Shown: one piece after another, positions 56,302-64,000 of the stretch
Numbering within the stretch: position 1 is the first letter of the stretch
Layout: each line of letters opens with the position of its first letter
Assembly: GCF_963583255.1 (NCBI RefSeq)
Contig: NC_084808.1
Coordinates: 8,083,501 to 8,147,500, forward strand
Direction: 5' to 3'
Source of the DNA: Pyrus communis
Taxonomy: Eukaryota; Streptophyta; Magnoliopsida; Rosales; Rosaceae
DNA: 64,000 bases
Made by a program: the position numbers and the translations under genes
Notes under the pieces: generated by a model
Told to the model about the DNA's origin: nothing
The model's input: only the letters and a program-made list of their open reading frames with translations
Databases searched by the model: none

Positions 56302-58400
56302 CCCACTATTTTTGGCAAATTCCATATCCCTCATTGGAATTTGAGAGTTTTGGAGGAAACTCTTAGTAGGGTATGGAAGACTCAATATTCCCAAGCCTAC
56401 CTCACAATGATATGATGTTGGCTAGCATCAATAATAACACTTGCTCATTTATATCTTATTTGGCCTCTAGAGAATGATGCCTCACAATGATATGATGTTG
56501 GCTCCATTGCACTTAGTTAAGTCATTCCCACCATGCAATTTCGGGTAGGGGTTCAAGAACAACCTCACAATGATATGATGTTGATCATTCTTGTTGCCCA
56601 CCTTCACAACATCATGTATGCGTATAGAACTTCTCCTGAGTGTAAGCACATACTTTGTACTCTCCCATGATAGGGTGAAGTCGGTGTATGAGTCACAAAC
56701 GATCAGAGCCTACCACGGTGGAAGGCCATGAAAGAGTGTTCAAAGCAGTCACACACTTGTCAACTTAATAACGGTTTAGTTGAGGGTTTTTAGGTCTCAT
56801 CACATATAAGCATGCATTTTAATCTCATTAAAACAATTTGGTCCTATTACAACTATTGGTCCATGTGATTGATTTAGTAGTATATGATATTCCCACTATG
56901 CTTGTAAAACAATTTTTAAAGCAAGAGTATATGGTACTATTAACATAAGCTTTGCATTCATTGATGGACTATATAGTTGCCTTAGGGCCTTAGGATGACT
57001 ATGAACCTTTGATTCGATCCAACACAAGCCTAGTGTTGGATCTCGGTCTAGGGATGGTGATTGATTTTACTTACACATTTAATCACATTAAGGCATGTTT
57101 TCTTATTGGGCGTTGGACCCAACTACTCCAATTTCATGCATATCAAATAAAACAAGAGAGGAGTACTTCAAAGTAAAGAAGAGCTTATGCTCTTTTACAA
57201 CATTTGATCAAATCAAAATACTTTAAAGTAAAGAAGAGCTTATGCTCTTTTACAACATTTGATCATATCAAATTACAACAAAAAACTAATCTACATATTC
57301 CCATGGTTCAAACAAATTTGAGAGATGGCCTTTCACGTAGCTCAATTATCGTAGGCTTAGGTTCATAATCACACTTTCTTTAATTAATTAATGCTTTAAC
57401 TAATTAAACTTGAATGCAACATTGTCATTTGGTTTTTGTATCCATATAATATATTTAAATGGAGCTAAATGAAATGAAAATTCAATTCTCATTTAAAGAG
57501 ACAAAACTATTTTGTTCTCAACTGATTTGGGCCAAAATGCAATAACCTCAACTTTTGGGCTATATTGCAAAATATAAACTTTTTGAGGTCACTTTGTAAA
57601 AGCACAAAAGTTTCAACACATACAAAAACTTCATTAAATGAGCAAAACAATTTGTCCTTTAGTGATTTTGGGCCTTTACGTAAAAATGTAAACTTTCGGG
57701 TCAAAGTGCAAATACACAAAAGTATCAATACTTTATGTAATTGCATAAAAGCCCCAATAGTACCCCCATTATAGGGTTGGCCGGTCATGATGAGTAGGGA
57801 TGGTGTGTGTGAGTTGATTTGTGTGTTTGAAAGGTGATTGTGATTGGTATGGTGTGAATAGTAAAAAAGGTATGGGTGTTGTTTGAAAAATCATACCATC
57901 CATCATTAACAAAAACAAATAAACAACGAAACACCCCTTTTTGAATCAAAACAACAAACCTTTTGTTCTTGGTATGAACAACAAGAACCAAGAACAAAGC
58001 AAGAACATTGAGGAACATCCACGAAAACCCATAAGAGCTCCATGAATGTTTTCACTCAATAAAACTCAAATTTTCACTTACTCAAAATAGGGTTAACATC
58101 CTAGGGTACTTAGGGGTTCCTAATGTCACTTTAAAACACTTTTAACAAGACAAACAAGAACCCAAAAATCCAACCCTTGGATTTGGCCGAAGTTTCCCAT
58201 AAACATGGCACCAAATTTTAGCTCCAAATGCTTAAATGAACTACATCTACAAGTTTTGAGATCGCAAATTTTCTAACAAAATTTACATTCAAAGAAGCAA
58301 GAATAAAGCTTGTAACAATTACAACATTAAAATCATAAACTGTAAAAATATAAAACCCAAAACGATTCACCAACTACTAGACCTAGGCTCTAATACCACT
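56302..58400 (-). other. Internal region of LARD-like element, right part, with PBS
   Basis: No gene. CCTCACAATGATATGATGTTG occurs complete or nearly so at about 56400, 56470 and 56563. AAGAAGAGCTTATGCTCTTTTACAACATTTGATCA-like units lie at about 57177 and 57231 as a direct repeat. Two related units (about 57525-57610, 57660-57745) follow. The leader near 58300-58400 is poly-purine/AT-rich. The primer site lies at 58386-58398. Confidence 0.6.
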
Positions 58401-61400
58401 TGAAGGAAAAATTTGTGAAAACAAGTTCATTTGAGCAACATCTATGCATGCAATTAACAATTGAAGGCGGAATCATGCTTGTATGCACTCAAAAACAAAA
58501 CTTTACCCAAGAAATTCAAGGCCTAGTAGCTGTGGTGAACCAAGGCTCAACTCAAATCTTAAAGAAAAGAGTTGTGAAACTTTTATACCTTTGAAGCACC
58601 TTTTTGCTTAGTGAAGGATATTCACCCATGTGAGGGCTTTCTTTCCTTATTCTCCTTGCTCCTTGCTCCTTGGCTCCATGGACGTGGATGGAGGAACTTT
58701 GCTTCTTGGCTCCATGACTTCTTGGATATGGATGAAGGAATGAATTCTCCAAGTTCCCAAGGAAAGGAACCTCTAAGTTTCCACACCAAGGAGAGCATTG
58801 AGAAAGAGATGAGTGACCTAGGAAGAAATGGATGCTAGTTCATTCTTCCTAGGGTGACCGGCCTTCTAAGAGAAGATAGAGCTTTTGTGTTTTTCTCTTT
58901 TCTCTAGAAAACCCTTATGAGGGAATGAGTTATAATTTCCTTTCTATAGCCACTTACATTGAATGGCATAATTGAAATTAAAACCAATTCTCCCTCACAC
59001 TCTTTATGGCCAGCCATGTGGGTTTATTAGGCTTCCATGCCCTTTGTGTTTTCAAGTTGTCATACAATTTGAGTTATTGGACTTGACATTCGAAGCCCAT
59101 TGGGTCTTGAGGCCTAAAACTAACCCGAGGTCTAAAACAAACTTATTCGCTTGATTAATTATCCTTACTCATCTCCCTTCAGTGATTATACACCTTTAGG
59201 GCTTCCACAAACCATGAGTGACACCTAGCAGTATGTCATGGCTACCCAAGCTAATTAGAAGAGGTGGAGAACCTATTCAGTTTGGGATTGCAATGCAATA
59301 CGGTTTTTCTCTAATACAATACTCTTAACCACATTGTTTGATTTGATAGTTTATTCATGTCTACTATCCAATGTGATTCTCTTACTTATATGATTACCTT
59401 GAATGTGATTTGGAGAATTCCTAAATCTCATTCATACTCTGGCCAGAGATTCTTAATCATATCATAGAGTATTCTCCCTCAAACGGTTTGAAGGTTAGAG
59501 ATCCCTTGTTGTGCATTCACTTGCCTCCATCGCTAAATGGCTTACCCCCAACTATGCCGTGGACATGATGTGATATAAACTAACACACGAATTAAACCCT
59601 CTTTATGTAGTTGTAGTATGTATAAGTAGGGATCGTTCTAGGCTGGAGATTATGAGGGACTGGTAATCTACTTAAATTAGACTCAATTACACTAAATTAG
59701 ACTAAAAAACAGACAACTAGACTCTAATAACTCAAAACAAACTAGAATGACTCAACACAGCACAAAACAAGCAAATTGACTCAAAACAGAAACTAAGGGT
59801 GACTTTGGACGAAAATCTAACTTAACTTGACTCAAAACACTAAAAAGAAACTAGTTTGAACATATTCTAACTAAAAGACACAAAATATAAAGGGGGAGGT
59901 GGTTTTTGACGAATTTAAAGTAAAAGCAAACAAATTTAAAGACTCTAAACAACTTTGGATGAAATTGGGTGCTTTAATGGATGAATGGCTAACGAGAGGG
60001 TTCATCTCCACACATGACATATATGCATACAAATCGTTTTCCAGTTATTATTCCAATAAACCATGAATGATAATGCCCCAAATTAATTGTGAACTGCACA
60101 AATTAACTCTCAGATTTTCCTAATTTCATTGAATTGAACTCAGCGACGCAATCAAATTATTCTTATCAAGTTCCCTATATGAACTGCATGATAGAGATAC
60201 ATATCAAAGATCATTAAGTTCTATGAAAATCATAAGCATTGACATGACATTCGTAACTATAAACTGCATGATACTCCTGCCATGGATTTACTTAACACGA
60301 TTGCGACTAGCAACCTTCACTACTTATAAATATAAGTTCATAATGATTAGGTGAAATTCCCTTGTATTTTAACATCAAATTCATGCATGCAAACAAGTAT
60401 GCATCCTTAATCAACATACAAGACTAAGTTATCAATCAAACAGATAAGTAAATCGCATTCATGTTTTATGAAACAATAATTGGAGTAAATCAATTCATAT
60501 CACATATATGTTCATGGCTTTGAATCCACCTCTAGCTAAAACGAGTTTAGTTCCTCATGTTTGCACTTAAGCAAAGATAACTTAAATTAAACATTGAAAA
60601 CAAAAGATAGAATACACCTAAGAACTTTCCAACAATCCAAGCTTGAATGGCAGGGCACGGCTCCAAGGGTCTCCTCTCCTTTCTCCTTGCAAAGCTACGA
60701 CACTAGAGAGATTTCTGTGTATGATGGATGTGTGGTGTGAATTGTGGTGAGAGATGGGTGATTTATGATTACTGCGGCACAAGGTATATTTATAGGGAGA
60801 AGGGAGGCATGACAAAGGCTGAAAAGGAAAGGAATTAGGACTCCAAATCAACAAGGAAAAATGACACTTCTCATTCAGATTCCAGGGAGGAAAAGGAATG
60901 GTCCTTGCGGCAGGAAACATGGCTTCTGGAAAGGATTTATGCGACATAGATTTAGGGATAGGGCTTTGGCTTCTAGAAACCTAATTTGTAGGTATCCTTA
61001 TGTCATTTAGATGTCTTCTTGTAGCTAGAATTAAGGTAGATAAGGTTAGGATAATGTTGAGATAAAACAGGAACATATAAGGTTTTGGATAATATTCCCT
61101 CCTTTTAGCTGATTCCCTATCTTCCTTGATCTTGAATTAATTTCTTCAACTCATGAGCACATTCCTAGCCTCTTTTAATCTTCAAAAACGTCCATCTACC
61201 TTGCTCCATGCATGCCCTATCCATTCCAAGCCCAAAACTGCTCTAAAATGCTCCAAATTGCACTTTCTTGACAACTTTGTCATTTAAACCTGAAAACACA
61301 CGAAAAATAGTCTAAAACACTCTAATAAGTAGAAATTAGCTATGTAAATGCAAGAAAACAAGCTAACTAAGTCGCATAAATATGCTCCTATCAGGACACC

Positions 61401-61926
61401 CTTTGACGGAGTGACTTTGACATAGTCAAAGATCAAGGACCTCACTACAAGACAACTATGATGCCTCAGGTCAAATGACTACTTTGCATTATCTCAACCA
61501 TGAGTTTTCATGTGACATGAGTATGAGAACTCCTTGTTGATAGCATTCAGTGGACTCATTCTTTATTGAGCACCAACATGGTTGTCTTGGTGTCAGTCAC
61601 ACCAATGACTTGAGACCAGTCACTCTCTCTAAGAAAAGACATAGCACGTACTGATCTTAACGAACGGTCAATGCTCAATTGGCAATCCTATGATTAGGAA
61701 CGTTTAGGATATGTAAATGAAAGAGAATGGTCTCATGAATCTAACTTCTTTATATCACATTCTCCCAATTACATATTCCTTGGACTTACCATTTAAGCAT
61801 ATAACATTTATATGAGATGGCTTTAAACAATAAGCTTTGCTCTTTATATTAAACTAGATTAGTTTAGCATGTGAAATGTCCGTAAAGTATCATCATATGA
61901 TTGGCTTTTAGGGCACATTTCCAACA
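58401..61926 (-). repeat. Right LTR (5' LTR) of LARD-like element, split by an Athila LTR
   Basis: About 1.69 kb of its own sequence in two parts, 58401-59565 and 61399-61926. It lacks about 140 bp present in the left LTR and has about 25 extra bp near 61735. Confidence 0.85.
59566..61393 (-). mobile_element. Athila-type solo LTR (subfamily c), TSD GGACA
   Basis: 1828 bp in minus orientation, from TGATGTGATATAAACTAAC to ATATGCTCCTATCA. Perfect TSD GGACA at 59561-59565 and 61394-61398. It splits the right LTR of the LARD-like element and so is younger than it. Confidence 0.93.
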
Positions 61927-62376
61927 TATGCATCATCGGTTATGGAATGTAATCACAAAGCTTTAGTTTATAACAGAATAATCATGCAGCATGAGTTATA
62001 GGAGAATCAAGAGTATGAATCAAATTTTATTATTCATTATTTTAGTTATACAAGAATTAGAATGCATCATTTCTTTTATATTTTTTTTTTAGTGTGCATT
62101 ATTACTTATACAAGAACTAGTATCTAGCAGCATTACTTATACCAAAATTAGAATGCAGTATCAGTTATACCAAAATTAGTGTGCAACATCAGTTATACCA
62201 GAATAATTCAATTGATGTTATTTAATATTTTATGCAAACTCATGAGTTTATATAAAATATACACACAAAAATTAAGTAGAATTAGCTTGCTTATGGATTT
62301 ACCATTTTGTCTGTTGGGTCATCGTTTTGATTTTTGAGCTTATCTTATCTTTGCGTTTTTATCTTCTATACAACTA
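61927..62376 (-). other. Intron of Ulp1-like pseudogene built of short repeats
   Basis: Repeated motif (A/G)TATGCAGCATCAGTTATAC with CAGAATTAG/CAAAATTAG between units, at about 61985, 62095, 62130, 62155 and 62185. The same motif is in other introns of this pseudogene. Confidence 0.6.
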
Positions 62377-62546
62377 GTGTCATTTGTATATCTTTATCAT
62401 CTGTTTGATTATCGCCTTTTTTCGGCACATCTAAAACTATTCTTTCATCATCATCCTCTTCTTGCTGTTGAACATCATCCATCTCATCATCAGCATCACC
62501 TTTTGCCATCCCATCTAATATTGTTCTTTCATCATCGTCATCATCT

Positions 62547-62587
<41 letters not shown>

Positions 62588-62970
62588 GTTCTCAGTAACT
62601 TGATCATCTTGTGGTGGTTGTGCAGGCCCCCCCTACATTTTGATCTTCTCCAGGTTCTTCATCCACCAATTTTTTTGTTGGTTTATCTTTCTTGGCTTTT
62701 GTATCATTCTTGGCTACTTGCTTAGGTCGCACTACAATTTGATCTTCTTCAGGTTCTTCATGTTCAAGCACCAATGTTTTTGCTACTTTAGCGTTCTTGG
62801 CTTTTGGCTCACTCTTGGCTACAGGCTTTTCCAATTTCCTTTTTCTTATTTTTTTTATTTTTTATTTTTTTGATGCAGGTGGAGGATCAACAAAGTCGTC
62901 ATCATCATCTTCTGAGCGTTGTTCAACTAACTCCTCAATTGGTTTTGCATTGTCCATATGTGAAAGTTTT
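62377..62970 (-). pseudogene. Ulp1-like gene: basic and acidic linker
   Basis: Minus strand. MDNAKPIEELVEQRSEDDDD precedes KKIRKRKLEKPVAKSEPKAK, a bipartite nuclear-signal-like stretch, and two related units (VLEHEEPEEDQIVVRPKQVA; LVDEEPGEDQNVGG). A poly(A) run follows (T38 on the plus strand, 62549-62586). Then comes an acidic pair of units (DDDDDDERTILDGMAKGDAD; DDDERIVLDVPKKGDNQTDD) ending VV and TAG at about 62377. At least three stops interrupt the frame. Confidence 0.6.
62549..62586. repeat. Poly(T)38 tract
   Basis: Uninterrupted T-run within the linker of the Ulp1-like pseudogene; poly(A) on the gene's strand. Confidence 0.9.
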
Positions 62971-63190
62971 AAGAGTTATGTTTTTTGATACTTTGAAAAC
63001 AACACATAACAGGTACATGCAGAATCACACATGTAGAATGACAACACACAACAAATATAAACTATATTTTTATTTTTTTTATGATTTTTGTTGATACATT
63101 TTGTTTTTCCTGAAAAATGCAGAATATTTTTCACACAAAATACATGTAGAATCACGTTTTACATAAAAGTATATGCAGTATCAGTTTTAC

Positions 63191-63322
63191 CTCCAAATTT
63201 TCATTTGCTTCTTTATAGATTTTTTCATACAGAACTGCCAAATCCCACTTGACTGCTGTTGGCAAGCGTTTCTCTTGTCCTTTTATTGGTTTGATGATTG
63301 GGGTGTGATCACAAAGCCAATA
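63191..63322 (-). pseudogene. Ulp1-like gene: N-terminal domain, second exon
   Basis: Acceptor CTACAG and donor GGAG/GTAAAA bound a coding stretch: YWLCDHTPIIKPIKGQEKRL, PTAVKWDLAVLYEKIYKE. It follows the exon at 63423 in frame if that exon is read as ISGAVVLLLL at its end. Confidence 0.65.
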
Positions 63323-63422
63323 CTGTAGACAAAATAAAAGATTTTTTTTTATTAGAGATTTGTATATTTTGTAAAATAAGACCAAAACTAATTTTTTTAT
63401 TATTAGTTTTTTGTTTGCTTAC

Positions 63423-63980
63423 CAGTAAAAGTACAACAGCGCCACTGATGGTTGGTTGTTTGTCCATTTCTTGTTTTGCACTTTGTTAATTGATTCCATC
63501 ATGTATCTTGTTGTTTCCTTGGCCCAGTTGTACTGATTTATGTTATCGATGGAGTTACAATTTTTGGCCAAACTCCAAGGGAGTTTCCTTACTGAGCTCC
63601 TAAACAGATTTGTGTTGAGCAAATATAGAATTCTAAGGCAGGCTACATCTTTATTTGCTTTTTTTGTCCTAATATCAAATACAACTTGAATTGCTTGTGC
63701 AATTTCTTTTCTACCGATTCTTGACATTTCTGAGAAGTATTTATCAACAAATTTGTTTTCTTTCAACTTTGGGACTCTTGTGCCACCTGTCGATTGAGGG
63801 CTTCTTTACCTCTATTTAGGATCCCAAATATGTGTTGGACATCATCAGCATTTACTTGGCTATATCCATTTTTGAATTTGAACATTCCATTTTCAATGTC
63901 ATACCAGTTCACTATATGTTTGACATCCCAGTCTAATTTCTTCATTTGTAATTCACCTTTTACGTAAGCTTCCACAAGTC
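63423..63980 (-). pseudogene. Ulp1-like gene: N-terminal (DUF1985-like) domain, first visible exon
   Basis: Coding stretch VKHIVNWYDIENGMFKFKNG, VNADDVQHIFGILNRGKEAL, then after a frameshift (about 63780) GTRVPKLKENKFVDKYFSEM, LRILYLLNTNLFRSSVRKLP, NQYNWAKETTRYMMESINKV. After a second shift (about 63450) it ends ISGAVVLLLL at a CTG/GTAAGC donor. The pattern resembles the N-terminal domain of plant Ulp1-type and transposon-borne proteins; the specific domain name is my inference. The gene goes on beyond 64000. Confidence 0.62.
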
Positions 63981-64000
63981 TCCCAAAAGGTGACTTATAT

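Larger units (their letters stand above)
48948..61926 (-). mobile_element. Large non-autonomous LTR element, Copia-like ends, with nested LTRs
   Basis: Minus orientation. The right LTR (58401-61926, its 5' LTR) is followed by primer site TGGTATTAGAGCC (58386-58398, read on minus). The left LTR (48948-50775, its 3' LTR) is preceded on minus by the purine tract AAGTGGGAGAT (50776-50786). LTRs begin TGTTGGAAATGTGCCCTAAA on that strand. Flanks TATGT (48943-48947) and TATGC (61927-61931) differ by one base, and their joining restores the host intron motif AGTATGCATCATC. The 7.6-kb internal region (50776-58400) shows no recognisable gag or pol motif, so it looks like a LARD-type derivative; the Copia label is only from its ends. 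Confidence 0.82.

Noticed and set aside
57507..58018. Minus frames of 93 and 77 codons near the LARD primer site
   Set aside because: I looked for Gag motifs because of their position but saw none; they look like chance frames in AT-rich DNA.

Overview
The window looks like nuclear DNA of a flowering plant, a eudicot and by inference possibly Rosaceae. The evidence is a plant-type XBAT32 ankyrin/RING gene with many short introns, a Cassandra TRIM carrying 5S rRNA-like LTRs, Athila, Tat and chromovirus Gypsy elements, and AT-rich intergenic DNA. No prokaryotic operon, CRISPR array, tRNA gene or rRNA gene was seen. Apart from one cellular gene, almost everything is transposable-element DNA, much of it nested.

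Layout. (1) 1-3.6 kb: the 5' nine coding exons of an XBAT32-like E3 ubiquitin ligase on the minus strand, cut by the window start, with its upstream region to about 4.6 kb. (2) 4.6-4.85 kb: a fold-back MITE-like element. (3) 5.4-14.8 kb: a complete, very young Ty3/Gypsy chromovirus (Tekay/Del type) with 2209-bp LTRs, a perfect 5-bp target-site duplication (TSD) and one intact 1605-aa gag-pol ORF with a C-terminal chromodomain. (4) 15.1-17.6 kb: a Tat-lineage archaeal-type RNase H pseudogene split by an Athila-type solo LTR. (5) 17.6-25.8 kb: nested Athila LTRs and truncated internal pieces in both orientations. (6) 25.8-40.7 kb: a decayed Athila gag-pol (plus strand) interrupted by two solo LTRs, one Athila-type and one a 3.1-kb Tekay-like LTR, and ending in its own 3' LTR. 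(7) 40.9-64 kb: a Ulp1/SENP (C48) protease-like pseudogene on the minus strand. It is split by a Cassandra cluster, an Athila LTR that itself carries a second Cassandra, another Athila LTR, and a 13-kb non-autonomous LTR element that contains two further LTRs.

Five solo LTRs have perfect 5-bp TSDs (GCTAC, CTGCT, TACCT, ATCAA, GGACA), so unequal LTR recombination has been very active here. The Tekay element is the only apparently intact autonomous element and is probably the youngest insertion. The Athila LTRs fall into at least four subfamilies by their terminal bases, so neighbouring LTRs must not be paired by proximality alone. The left host context (Tat) and the right host context (Ulp1) differ, and the region 22.6-25.9 kb holds rearrangement junctions joining them.

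All calls come from reading the sequence by eye. Family names rest on remembered motif knowledge and no database search was run. TSDs, LTR ends and splice sites were read directly from the sequence.
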